Shown here one piece after another: positions 16,966 to 25,350 of a stretch of DNA of 64,000 nt; positions within the stretch are counted from its first letter, which is position 1; each line of letters starts with the position of its first letter. The stretch spans positions 3,068,685 to 3,132,684 of the forward strand of contig NZ_AP023086.1 in the NCBI RefSeq assembly GCF_021655555.1. Direction: 5' to 3'. The translations under genes and the position numbers were made by a program. The notes under the pieces were generated by a model. That model saw nothing but the letters and a program-made list of their open reading frames with translations. It had not been told where the DNA came from and made no database searches. The DNA comes from Marinagarivorans cellulosilyticus. GTDB lineage: Bacteria; Pseudomonadota; Gammaproteobacteria; Pseudomonadales; Cellvibrionaceae.

Positions 16966-18282
16966 CTATGCGCTATGTTTTAACGGTTTGGCAGCGGAGC
17001 GCGCAGGTGGGAAATAACAAATAAATTCGCTACCGCGGCCAGGCGTACTTTTAATAGTAAGCTCTGCGTTATGGCGAAGTAGTACGTGTTTTACGATGGC
17101 AAGCCCAAGCCCTGTGCCACCAGAGTTTACCGAGCGACCCGGGTCCACACGATAAAAACGCTCGGTTAAGCGGGGGATGTGTTTAGGGTCTATGCCATCG
17201 CCGTTATCGCTGACGCTCACGGTGGTGCCATCGGGGCCTTGTGCAATATCTATAAGAATAATGCCCTCGCTAGGTGTGTAGTTTATGGCATTAAACACAA
17301 GGTTGGATATTGCGCTGCGTAGCTCTTGCTCTCGGCCATAAATAAAGGCTTCTTTTGGCCCGTTAACGCTAATCAAGTGTTTACTTTCTGTGCTTATCTG
17401 TCTTGCGTCTTCAGCGACCATATCCGCAAGTGTGACTAGTGATACAACCTCTTGGCCGTGCTCTTTTTCATCGGTTTCAAGCCGGCTTAAGGTGATGAGG
17501 TCGTTAATAAGCGAGGTCATTCGCCCCGCTTGGCTTTGCATATGGGAAAGGGCTTTGTTCCACACCGGCGGAATGTTGTCGGCATCTTCTAGTGTTTCTA
17601 GGTAGCCGCGAAGCACGGTTAAAGGGGTGCGCAATTCGTGGGAAACGTTAGCAACAAAATCTTTACGCATTTGCTCCAGTTTACTTAAGCGCGAAATATC
17701 GCGCACTACAATTAAGCGCTCGTTCTGGCCAAATTTATGTACCAGAAACTCCACTTCCATAGAATTTTTTTGCGTTAAAGTATGATCAAGAGGCTCGCTA
17801 AAGTCGCCAGTTTCGTAGTAGCGGGTAAATTTGGGGAACCGAATAAGGTTGGTTATTTTTTGCCCTAAATCGATTGCTTGAAAGTTAAATAACTCGCCGG
17901 CAGCGCGATTCCACCATTCAATATTACCGCGCCCGTCAACAAGAATAACGCCATCATTGAGGGCGGTTGTCATTTCTTGTACGCGGTGTACCACTGCCTC
18001 TAAACGCAGTTTTTCTTTTTCGTGGCGGTTGTACATCAGCTGCACATCGTCAGCGATATCTGCCCATGCACCTTGGAGTTCTTCATTGGGCGGTTCGTTG
18101 CGCCGCGCTTGATTAACCCAAGCTTCTAGTTGATACAAGCGGGTAAACTGCCAGGCAATGTAGCCAAAGCTAAACGCTAGCAGGGCCATTACAGTGTGAC
18201 CTGTCAAAAAACCCATAAGCGAAAAAACACAAAGCCAAATACAAAACCACCGAAATTCGGCTTTTAACCCTCTACGTAACAT
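16966..18282 (-). CDS. phoR: Phosphate regulon sensor histidine kinase PhoR
   Basis: A 438-residue inner-membrane histidine kinase. Two hydrophobic stretches at about 11-48 form the membrane anchor. A PAS-like region (about 95-190, containing VDGRGNIEWWNRAA) precedes the HisKA domain with the phospho-acceptor His in NVSHELRTPL. The HATPase domain has the N box (AISNLVFNAINYT), DNGDGI and GTGLGLAIVK. Together with PhoB it senses phosphate limitation through the Pst transporter. It follows phoB by 24 bases, and gene order ubiA-phoB-phoR matches pseudomonads, which supports this identity over other kinases of the family. Confidence 0.94.
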   Translation of the reverse strand: MLRRGLKAEFRWFCIWLCVFSLMGFLTGHTVMALLAFSFGYIAWQFTRLYQLEAWVNQARRNEPPNEELQGAWADIADDVQLMYNRHEKEKLRLEAVVHRVQEMTTALNDGVILVDGRGNIEWWNRAAGELFNFQAIDLGQKITNLIRFPKFTRYYETGDFSEPLDHTLTQKNSMEVEFLVHKFGQNERLIVVRDISRLSKLEQMRKDFVANVSHELRTPLTVLRGYLETLEDADNIPPVWNKALSHMQSQAGRMTSLINDLITLSRLETDEKEHGQEVVSLVTLADMVAEDARQISTESKHLISVNGPKEAFIYGREQELRSAISNLVFNAINYTPSEGIILIDIAQGPDGTTVSVSDNGDGIDPKHIPRLTERFYRVDPGRSVNSGGTGLGLAIVKHVLLRHNAELTIKSTPGRGSEFICYFPPARSAAKPLKHSA

Positions 18283-18306
18283 AGGTACCTATCATTTTTT
18301 TGTTGC

Positions 18307-19005
18307 TTAGGCTGATATCTTGGGCGAAAAGCGGTAGCCAGCGCCGCGCACAGTTTGAATAAAACGGTCGTGCCCTTCAAGTGTTAAAGCCTTGCGAAGG
18401 CGTCGAATGTGGACATCAACTGTGCGCTCTTCAACATACACATTCCCCCCCCATACATGGTCTAGCAGTTGGTTGCGGGTGTAAACGCGCTCTTGGTGAG
18501 TTAAAAAGAATTCCAGTAAGCGGTATTCGGTTGGCCCCATTTGCACGGGGGTCTCGCCAATGGTGACGCGGTGGCTAGAAGGGTCTAGGCGCAACGCGTC
18601 TACCACTATGGGGTCGCCAGTCGATAATGAGTCGGTGCGGCGCAAAACGGCCTTCAGGCGTGCCACAAGCTCTCTCGGAGAGAAGGGCTTGGTGATGTAA
18701 TCATCGGCGCCGGCTTCCAAGCCCTGAATTTTGTTGTCTTCTTCGCCTTTGGCGGTAAGCATGATAATGGGTGTTTCAGAGGTCAGCTGGTCGCGTTTTA
18801 GGCGGCGAGCTAGCTCCATGCCGCTAGTGCCGGGCATCATCCAATCTAGAATAATAAGGTCGGGTTTTTGATCCACAATGATCGCGTGTGCACTTTGCGC
18901 GTCGCCCGCCTCTAGGCAACTGTACTCTGCCATTTCTAAAGCCACTCGCAACATGTCGCGGATTGGAGCTTCGTCGTCAACGATCAAAATCGTTTTTGAT
19001 ACCAT
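18307..19005 (-). CDS. phoB: Phosphate regulon response regulator PhoB
   Basis: A 232-residue OmpR-type response regulator. The receiver domain has the acidic pair in ILIVDDEAPI, the phospho-acceptor Asp in IILDWMMPG and the switch Lys in DYITKPFSPREL. The winged-helix domain ends with RTVDVHIRRLRKAL and TVRGAGYRF. It activates genes for phosphate scavenging when phosphorylated by PhoR. A good ribosome site (AGGTGG) precedes ATG 19005. A candidate Pho box on the same strand lies at 19067-19084, so autoregulation is likely. Confidence 0.96.
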   Translation of the reverse strand: MVSKTILIVDDEAPIRDMLRVALEMAEYSCLEAGDAQSAHAIIVDQKPDLIILDWMMPGTSGMELARRLKRDQLTSETPIIMLTAKGEEDNKIQGLEAGADDYITKPFSPRELVARLKAVLRRTDSLSTGDPIVVDALRLDPSSHRVTIGETPVQMGPTEYRLLEFFLTHQERVYTRNQLLDHVWGGNVYVEERTVDVHIRRLRKALTLEGHDRFIQTVRGAGYRFSPKISA

Positions 19006-19066
19006 TTTTAACCACCTGTAACTGCTGTTAGGTTTTCAATTAAGGTGAAGATTAAATAAATCTTTT

Positions 19067-19084
19067 GTTGCTGTTTTATGACAG
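19067..19084 (-). promoter_or_regulatory. Candidate Pho box upstream of phoB
   Basis: Read on the minus strand, CTGTCATAAAACAGCAAC matches the 18-base Pho box consensus (two CTGTCAT-like repeats with an A/T spacer) at 15 of 18 positions: the first repeat and spacer are perfect, the second is degenerate. It starts 62 bases upstream of the phoB start codon, a normal place for PhoB autoregulation. Confidence 0.65.
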
Positions 19085-19152
19085 CGCCCAGATTACTGTT
19101 GCCACTGAGCACCGTAAACGACCATTTTGCGTGCATATTGGCCACGAGCACT

Positions 19153-20163
19153 TTAGTTGGGAGCGACGCTATAACTCAAAACAATGCCGATAAAAATCAG
19201 CATTCCAACCCAGTTGTTGTTGAGAAAAGCTTCGAAACAGCGGGCAGGTTTACGCCCGCGAATTAAAAATTGCTGATAACCAAATAGCCCCGCAGTGCCC
19301 ATCAAGCTTAGGTAGTAGGGCCAGTGCAAGCTAAAGCTGCTGCCCACAGTGAGCAGAATAATCAAGGTAAAAGCTTGAAGTGCAGCGGTGATGAGGCGGT
19401 CGTTTTCAGCAAAGAGAATGGCGGTGGACTTAACCCCAATTTTGAGATCATCCTCTCGATCGACCATGGCGTAAAAAGTATCGTAAATAATTGTCCAAAG
19501 TAGCACAGCGATGTAGAGCGTCCACATAGGTTTGGGCAAGTTTTCTGTCACGGCAGCGAAAGCCATGGGGATGGCCCAAGCAAAAGCAGCGCCCAAAACC
19601 ACTTGTGGTAAATAGGTGTGGCGCTTCATGTAGGGGTAAATAGTCGTCAGTGCAACCGCGCCGAGCCCGGTGATTACCGTTGTGGTATTTGTCATCAGCA
19701 CTAGACATAGTGCAATAAACAGCAAGCCTACAAAAAGGTAAAGTGCGAAGCGAGGGTCTAGCTCCCCTGTGGCGAGCGGGCGGTTCTTGGTGCGCTGCAC
19801 GTGACCGTCTATCGCTTTATCGGCATAGTCGTTAATCACACAGCCGGCCGAGCGCATAACGACTGCGCCCAAAACGAAAATAAACAGCTCTGGCCAACGG
19901 GGTACGCCTTCAGAGGCAATCCACAGTGCCCACAGTGTTGGCCACAGGACTAAATAGATACCAATAGGGCGGTCTAAGCGCATCAATTGAATGCTGGCCT
20001 TAAGGGCAGGGTGCGCCAGTAAGGGCGGAACTTTGACGCGCGCAGCTGCCATGGCGATATGTGTTTTTATCATGTGTAAGCGCGTCTTTATCATTGTGAA
20101 TGGTATAGCGAAAAGAGCGATTATAGCCCGCAACAGCTCGCGAATGCTAAAGCCATTGCACAT
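19153..20163 (-). CDS. ubiA: 4-hydroxybenzoate octaprenyltransferase UbiA
   Basis: An integral membrane prenyltransferase that attaches the polyprenyl tail to 4-hydroxybenzoate in ubiquinone synthesis. Both Asp-rich motifs are present: NDYADKAIDGHVQRTKNRPL (first, binding the prenyl diphosphate through magnesium) and YAMVDREDDLKIG (second). LMRLDRPIG and LWPTLWALW near the start of the conserved domain match the E. coli protein closely. The frame from ATG 20163 gives 336 residues, about 45 more than usual; starts at 20094, 20073 or 20052 are equally possible and none has a good ribosome site. ubiC is not adjacent. It lies upstream of phoB on the same strand, as in Pseudomonas. Confidence 0.93.
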   Translation of the reverse strand: MCNGFSIRELLRAIIALFAIPFTMIKTRLHMIKTHIAMAAARVKVPPLLAHPALKASIQLMRLDRPIGIYLVLWPTLWALWIASEGVPRWPELFIFVLGAVVMRSAGCVINDYADKAIDGHVQRTKNRPLATGELDPRFALYLFVGLLFIALCLVLMTNTTTVITGLGAVALTTIYPYMKRHTYLPQVVLGAAFAWAIPMAFAAVTENLPKPMWTLYIAVLLWTIIYDTFYAMVDREDDLKIGVKSTAILFAENDRLITAALQAFTLIILLTVGSSFSLHWPYYLSLMGTAGLFGYQQFLIRGRKPARCFEAFLNNNWVGMLIFIGIVLSYSVAPN

Positions 20164-20306
20164 CTTGGTGTATTGAGTGGTGCGAGGGTATTAATCTGGC
20201 GCGTTCACGCACGGTGCATATGCCTTTACCTTGCTAATAGTCGAGTTGGCAATTAGCCTGTTGTTGATAATTCCCGCTTAATTTCCCGAAAAGAGGATAT
20301 TTCCCC

Positions 20307-20597
20307 ATGCTAAAAACAGAGTTGGTGGCCTTAGTTGCTGAAAATGCAGGCCTAACATCACGCCAAGCCAGCGAATGCGTTGCGAGCTTTATTGAGCAAA
20401 TAACCAACGCTTTGGCCAGAGGAGAAAAGGTTAGCTTGATAGGCTTTGGCAGTTTCGCCATTAAACATGTTGCTGCGCGGGCTGGGCGCAATCCTCAAAG
20501 CGGTGAGGCGATCACTATCGCGGCGCATAACTCGCCCGGTTTTAAAGCCGGTAGTGCACTTAAGGTCGCTATTAATGGGGGGCAGGGCAATGTTTAA
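20307..20597 (+). CDS. HU/IHF family DNA-binding protein
   Basis: A 96-residue nucleoid-associated protein of the HU family, which bends and compacts DNA as a dimer. The N-terminal helix pair MLKTELVALVAENAGL, the GEKVSLIGFGSF motif and the arm region AARAGRNPQSGEAI are typical; the arm has the proline (RNP) that intercalates into DNA. The sequence is more divergent than HU-alpha or HU-beta, so it may be a paralogue. AAAAGAGGA is the ribosome site. Its stop overlaps the start of the symporter gene downstream by eight bases, an unusual pairing that suggests joint translation. Confidence 0.9.
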   Translation: MLKTELVALVAENAGLTSRQASECVASFIEQITNALARGEKVSLIGFGSFAIKHVAARAGRNPQSGEAITIAAHNSPGFKAGSALKVAINGGQGNV

Positions 20598-21894
20598 GTT
20601 GCAATTACACTGGCAAATATTGATAGCCATAGCGGCTGCATTGTTGATTAGCCTACCGCTGTCTGTTAGTGCAGAGGTGTTTGGGATATCACTGTATGCG
20701 GTATTTGATTTTGTTGGCACGCTATTTCTACGTGGCTTGAAAATGGTGGTTGTTCCCTTGGTGTTAGCCTCGATTATTTGCGGTGTGTATGGCTTGGGTT
20801 CTGGCGAACATGTTGGGCGCTTGGGGGGCAAGACGCTTGGCTTTTATATGCTATCTAGCTTGTTGGCTATTTGCATAGGCTTGGCTGCCGTTAATATTTC
20901 TCAGCCGGGTATTGTTGATGGTGAGCCAGCTCGCGAGCAGCTGAATTTAAGTGCTCCTGAAGAGTTAGATGGCGCATTGGATAAAGTCAGCGGCAAGAGC
21001 ACTGAAGACATCGCTGGTGTCTTTTTACGCATGTTACCTACAAACATAGTCGATGCTGCTGGTGATAGTAATCAGTTGTTGGCAGTCATTATTTTTGGCG
21101 TTTTATTTGGCCTGTTTATGAATAAGGCTGGCGCCAAAGGTCGGGAAACCTTGGCCAATTTTTGGCAAGGTGTTTTCGATACCATGATGCACATAACAAT
21201 GTTTATTATGAAGTTTGCGCCAATAGGTGTTTTTGGCTTGGTGGCAAAAACAGCGATGGCAACAGGAGTGCAAAGTTTTATACCTTTGGCGGTATTCTTT
21301 TTAACCGTTGTGTTTGCTTTAGCTTTTCATATGTTCATTACGCTCGCGTTATTATTAAAAACCTTGGGTGGGGTAAATCCAATATTGCATTATCGAGCAA
21401 TGTTTCCTGCTATGTTAACGGCTTTTTCAACGGCAAGTTCGTCGGCAACATTACCGGTAACGATGGATTGCTTGCAAAAAAAGGCAGGTGTTTCCAATAA
21501 GACGTCATCCTTCGTTATCCCTTTAGGGGCAACGGTAAACATGGACGGTACGGCCCTGTACGAATGTGTTGCGGCAATGTTTATCGCGCAAGCCTACGGT
21601 TTGGATTTATCCATTGCGCAGCAGTTTATGGTGGTATTAATTGCATTATTAACCTCTGTAGGGGTGGCGGGGATTCCATCGGCGAGTTTAGTGGCAATTG
21701 CTATTATTTTGGGGGCTATAGGTTTGCCCTTAGAAGGCATTGGTTTGTTATTGGTTACCGATAGAGTGTTGGATATGATGCGGACTGCTGTGAATGTCTT
21801 TAGTGATAGTTGCTGCGCTGTGATTATGGCAAAAGCGGAAGGTGAAACGGGTGTGCTTGCGCCAAATGATGAGATAAAACCCGAGCATGCTTAA
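20590..21894 (+). CDS. Dicarboxylate/amino acid:cation symporter (DAACS, GltP/DctA family)
   Basis: A 434-residue inner-membrane transporter that takes up glutamate, aspartate or C4-dicarboxylates with sodium or protons. Diagnostic motifs are the serine-rich re-entrant loop AFSTASSSATLPVT and NMDGTALYE in the transport domain, followed by the second re-entrant hairpin (VGVAGIPSASLVAI) and a late DRVLDMMRTAVNVFSD that binds the substrate carboxylate. The start is ATG 20590, which overlaps the HU gene and has GGGGGGCAGGG just before it. A longer frame from 20446 only reads through HU in another phase. Substrate and coupling ion cannot be fixed from sequence alone. Confidence 0.9.
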   Translation: MFKLQLHWQILIAIAAALLISLPLSVSAEVFGISLYAVFDFVGTLFLRGLKMVVVPLVLASIICGVYGLGSGEHVGRLGGKTLGFYMLSSLLAICIGLAAVNISQPGIVDGEPAREQLNLSAPEELDGALDKVSGKSTEDIAGVFLRMLPTNIVDAAGDSNQLLAVIIFGVLFGLFMNKAGAKGRETLANFWQGVFDTMMHITMFIMKFAPIGVFGLVAKTAMATGVQSFIPLAVFFLTVVFALAFHMFITLALLLKTLGGVNPILHYRAMFPAMLTAFSTASSSATLPVTMDCLQKKAGVSNKTSSFVIPLGATVNMDGTALYECVAAMFIAQAYGLDLSIAQQFMVVLIALLTSVGVAGIPSASLVAIAIILGAIGLPLEGIGLLLVTDRVLDMMRTAVNVFSDSCCAVIMAKAEGETGVLAPNDEIKPEHA

Positions 21895-21939
21895 TGCTAA
21901 TGTTGAACGCTTATAGCACTTAATAACCGAGCTGCCCGC

Positions 21940-24255
21940 TTAGCTTGAGTGCTGTGAGTGAGAGGCAATAGGGTCTTCCGCGAAGGCTGGCGGTTCCATA
22001 GGTGATACGGTATCGATCAACAGTTTTTCGATAACTTCTGCCGGTTGTGGCCGCGCAAGGAAATAGCCTTGGCCGTGGGAGCATTTTAGGTCGACTAAGG
22101 CGTCTAGCTGGTTTTGCGTTTCGATGCCTTCAGCAATAATGTCGAGCCCTAAATTATTACCCAGCTCAATAATGAAATTAACAATTGAGCGGTAATAGTT
22201 ATTTTTATCAAAGTTATCAATAAACGAGCGATCTATTTTGAGGCTATCTACTGGCAGGTTATTCAAATAACCCAAATTTGAATAACCCGTACCAAAGTCG
22301 TCTACGGCTACACGAATACCTTGGCTGCGCAATAGATCCAGCTGATCGGTTGCGTGTGATTGCTCCTCCAAAAAAAGCCCTTCGGTAATTTCTAGTTCTA
22401 AACTGGCGGGGTTAATACTGGTTGTTTTAATCACATCGTTAATCATTGTTGTTAATGTATCGCCACGAAAATGCACCGTCGATAAATTGCTGGCTAAGAC
22501 GATGTGACCAAAGCCCATGTGATGCCATTTATGTATTTGGGTTGCCGCGGTAGTTAAGACCCATTTATCCAATAAGTAAATTAAACCGCTTTGTTCTGCA
22601 ATGGGAATAAAGTCGGCAGGGGATACCCATTGATCGGTGCGTTGGTTTTTCCAGCGTACAAGGGCTTCTACCCCGGTTAATTCCGATGTTTGAATATTAA
22701 ATTGTGGTTGATAATTAACGGATAGCTCTTGCTGGTTATGTAACGCACGGCGCAGATCTTGTTCGATTTCTTTGCGGGCTTGTATGTCGTTGGCTAGCGC
22801 AGTTTCAAAAAGGGTAAAAGATCCTCGGCCTAAATTCTTTTGGTGGTACAGCGCAATATCGGCGTGTTGAATAAGCTCTTGCTCACTATTGCCGTGTTCA
22901 GGATAAAGCGCAATGCCTGCACTGGCGCTAATGGGGATGATGTTGTTCTCGATAATAACGGGCTCTTTAAAGCCCGAATATATGCGCTTAATAATGGCGT
23001 GGGCACTGGCTAAATCAGTGACATTGGGTAGCACAATTGCAAATTCGTCACCGCCTAACCGGCTGGCAAAGTCGTTAGTGCGTAATGTTTTTTTTATGCG
23101 CTCGGCAGACTCTTTAATAAGGCGGTCGCCTATTTGGTGACCTAAGCTATCATTCACGTCTTTAAAGTGGTCTAAATCGAGTAGTACTATGGCGAAGTCT
23201 TTCTTTTCTTGCAGTAAATAGTGCAGCTTTAAATTGAGCATGTTGCGGTTAGATAGCCCAGTTAAAGGGTCGTGTTCCGCTAAATACCGAATATCCCGTT
23301 CGGCCTGTTTGCGCTGGCTAACATCGAGTATCACCATCATGTACGATTGCTCACCATCGACACTTTCGATGTTTTTGCTGCGTGCAATATAAAGCGTTTT
23401 TTCGGGGTGTTTATCTACAGTGGCTTCAACGTACAGAGGGTGTTTGCCGCGCAATAGGCGCGCTTGCGACTCCTTATGACTAAGAAGCTTATCGTTTTGG
23501 TAAATTTGTAGGGTTTTTAGCGCGCTGTTATCGAGTAGTTGGGTTTCATCACTGCAGTCCAAAATACCAATAAGGGCATTATTGTGGAATAGGGTGCTGC
23601 CTGAATTAGCTATTTGCCAAATGCCCACAGGGGCTACTTGGGTTAGTGCCGTATAGCGTTTTTCACTATCGCTAAGCTGCAATTCGCGGTGTTTTAGGTC
23701 GCTTATATCAATGCCGTAGCTCACGGTGGCGCCACTATTTGTGCGGTGCTTAGAAACTCTTAGCCAGCGGCCGTCGGGGCAGTATTCGTCTTTGTGCTCT
23801 CCTGAGCCTGCTCTATGAAGAGTTAAACGGCGATTAACCCATTGCTCGATGTTATCTGTTGCGGTGAATTGCTTAGCAGTGGCGCGCATCAGTTGTTCGT
23901 AGGTTAGGTCGTCCGCGTATTGCTCGAAGGCGGCTTGGTGTATCTTTCGGTAGGCCTCATTGCAGTCAATAAATTGATCGTTGTGATCAAAAATAGATAG
24001 CGCATAAGGTGTCGCCGCAACCGCTTCGCGGTACAGGTTAAGTTGTTGCTCTGTGCGTCGATGTTTTAAATGCAACGTATAGAACATGCCGCTTATGGCA
24101 AGTGATGCCAGTGCCCCAAGCGCTAACAGTATTAGCCACACCGGCGCCGTTGCACTGTCGAATAACACCATTAACAACGCGCTTAATGGTGCTGCCGTTG
24201 CAAGCAGGCACAAAGCGGTTGTGAATAAGCGGGATTTAACGGCTGAAAACTTCAA
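21940..24255 (-). CDS. Membrane PAS-GGDEF-EAL cyclic di-GMP turnover protein
   Basis: A 771-residue protein with two N-terminal membrane segments (about 12-30 and 38-60), two PAS-like regions (about 75-190 and 200-310), a GGDEF domain (about 325-480) and an EAL domain (about 495-750). The GGDEF active-site loop RLGGDEFA is intact, as are EALVRW, the DDFGTGYSN metal motif, KIDRSFI and the AEGIE motif of EAL phosphodiesterases. It could therefore make or break cyclic di-GMP; the bias is unknown. It converges on the symporter gene and no partner gene is adjacent. It may share the c-di-GMP pool with the HD-GYP protein at 36438-37790. Confidence 0.92.
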   Translation of the reverse strand: MKFSAVKSRLFTTALCLLATAAPLSALLMVLFDSATAPVWLILLALGALASLAISGMFYTLHLKHRRTEQQLNLYREAVAATPYALSIFDHNDQFIDCNEAYRKIHQAAFEQYADDLTYEQLMRATAKQFTATDNIEQWVNRRLTLHRAGSGEHKDEYCPDGRWLRVSKHRTNSGATVSYGIDISDLKHRELQLSDSEKRYTALTQVAPVGIWQIANSGSTLFHNNALIGILDCSDETQLLDNSALKTLQIYQNDKLLSHKESQARLLRGKHPLYVEATVDKHPEKTLYIARSKNIESVDGEQSYMMVILDVSQRKQAERDIRYLAEHDPLTGLSNRNMLNLKLHYLLQEKKDFAIVLLDLDHFKDVNDSLGHQIGDRLIKESAERIKKTLRTNDFASRLGGDEFAIVLPNVTDLASAHAIIKRIYSGFKEPVIIENNIIPISASAGIALYPEHGNSEQELIQHADIALYHQKNLGRGSFTLFETALANDIQARKEIEQDLRRALHNQQELSVNYQPQFNIQTSELTGVEALVRWKNQRTDQWVSPADFIPIAEQSGLIYLLDKWVLTTAATQIHKWHHMGFGHIVLASNLSTVHFRGDTLTTMINDVIKTTSINPASLELEITEGLFLEEQSHATDQLDLLRSQGIRVAVDDFGTGYSNLGYLNNLPVDSLKIDRSFIDNFDKNNYYRSIVNFIIELGNNLGLDIIAEGIETQNQLDALVDLKCSHGQGYFLARPQPAEVIEKLLIDTVSPMEPPAFAEDPIASHSQHSS

Positions 24256-24475
24256 TAAAAATCTCCGCCAAGGCTGCTTAATTGCAATGGCTGCAGTGCC
24301 AAGCCGGAGAATGAGAGCTTTTGATTATCAAAGCTGCCACCTGTACGTACCGCCTTCCTCACACTGCCTCCAGTTTGCTTCCAGATTTCTGGTCTTATTT
24401 GAGTATAGGCACGGTATTGTAAGAAACAGGCACGAAATGGCAGCCTTCTAGCAAAAAAGTATAAGAAGCAGACTA

Positions 24476-24592
24476 TTAATGCTCTCGTTGTTTATCAGCG
24501 TATCGGTCAATAAATGCAAGGCCTGTGGTCGCGGCGGCTAAAACTAATAAAACGCCGAATACAGCAAGGGTGGCAATGGTAGCTTGGATCAT
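24476..24592 (-). CDS. Predicted 38-residue single-pass membrane microprotein
   Basis: A short frame beginning at ATG 24592 and ending TAA 24476-24478. A strong ribosome site, GGAGA, lies six bases before the start. The product starts MIQATIATLAVFGVLLVL, continues with an Ala/Thr/Gly-rich hydrophobic stretch and ends in a charged tail DRYADKQREH. It thus has one membrane helix with a cytosolic-type C-terminus. Translation signals, helix and length fit a real small membrane protein, but I do not recognise its family. It lies between the GGDEF-EAL gene and yggT on the same strand, after a stable hairpin. Confidence 0.55.
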   Translation of the reverse strand: MIQATIATLAVFGVLLVLAAATTGLAFIDRYADKQREH

Positions 24593-24671
24593 GGCAATTC
24601 TCCGTCTGTTACAAAATAATATTGCGGTCAATATTTCTGTTTACAGGATTACACGGAGGAGGAGAGAAGGG

Positions 24672-24719
24672 TTTGATTTACCGCAATAGCAGGCAAGGGG
24701 TTTTTTGCGGTAAATCAAA
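24672..24719 (-). terminator. Long perfect hairpin downstream of yggT
   Basis: TTTGATTTACCGCAA at 24672-24686 pairs perfectly with TTGCGGTAAATCAAA at 24705-24719, a 15-bp stem with an 18-nt loop. It starts 16 bases past the yggT stop on the minus strand. There is no long U-tract after it, so it is either a weak terminator for yggS-proC-yggT or an RNA stability element ahead of the microprotein gene. Confidence 0.55.
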
Positions 24720-24735
24720 TAGAGGGTTGTGTTCG

Positions 24736-25311
24736 TTAAAGCGGGATGCCGTAGCTATGAGCGACGCCCATCACAAGCATGCGCAAAATATAAATGCCCA
24801 TAGCCACTGCCATAAAGGAGAAATCAAAACCTCCCATCGGGGGGATTAGCTTGCGTACAGGAACACAAATAGGCTCGATTATTTGCCGCATCAACAGTAA
24901 GGCAAAGTTACTACTGTAAGGCGCTATAAAGCTGGCGATTGCAACAATAAACATACTAATCATATAAATGCCAAGTATTAGCATCAGTAGCGCGAGCAAA
25001 GCCCAGATAAAGATCAAACCGCCGTATAAGCCTACAGCGCCACCTGCGACTAGCTGTATTAACCAAATAAAAATGATTTGCGCGATAAAGGCAAGTACAA
25101 GCGCGGCAATATCAAACCCGCCCATCCCGGGAATTACTTTTCGCAGTGGCTTTAACAAAGGGTTGGTAACTTTTACGATAAGCTGAGATAACGGATTGTA
25201 GAAATCTGCCCGCACAATTTGCAGTAAAAACCGCAACAGTACGGCGCCGACGTAGAGTGTGGCTAAGGTGTTTATGATAAATATAGCGATTTGTACGAAC
25301 GTGCCTTGCAT
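24736..25311 (-). CDS. yggT: YggT family membrane protein
   Basis: A 191-residue inner-membrane protein with two YggT repeats, each of two hydrophobic helices around a conserved amphipathic segment (PLLKPLRKVIPGMGGFDIA near residue 50 and PICVPVRKLIPPMGGFDFS near residue 145). The family is linked to osmotic tolerance and, in plastids, to cytochrome assembly or nucleoid distribution; the bacterial role is not settled. It follows proC by 39 bases in the conserved order yggS-proC-yggT. Confidence 0.9.
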   Translation of the reverse strand: MQGTFVQIAIFIINTLATLYVGAVLLRFLLQIVRADFYNPLSQLIVKVTNPLLKPLRKVIPGMGGFDIAALVLAFIAQIIFIWLIQLVAGGAVGLYGGLIFIWALLALLMLILGIYMISMFIVAIASFIAPYSSNFALLLMRQIIEPICVPVRKLIPPMGGFDFSFMAVAMGIYILRMLVMGVAHSYGIPL

Positions 25312-25350
25312 AAGAAACCCTTAAATTCGGTACGTGTTAAAAGTGAAGTG

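Noticed and set aside
20446..20589. N-terminal extension of the symporter
   Set aside because: It reads through the HU gene in another phase, is arginine-rich and not membrane-like; ATG 20590 has its own ribosome site.
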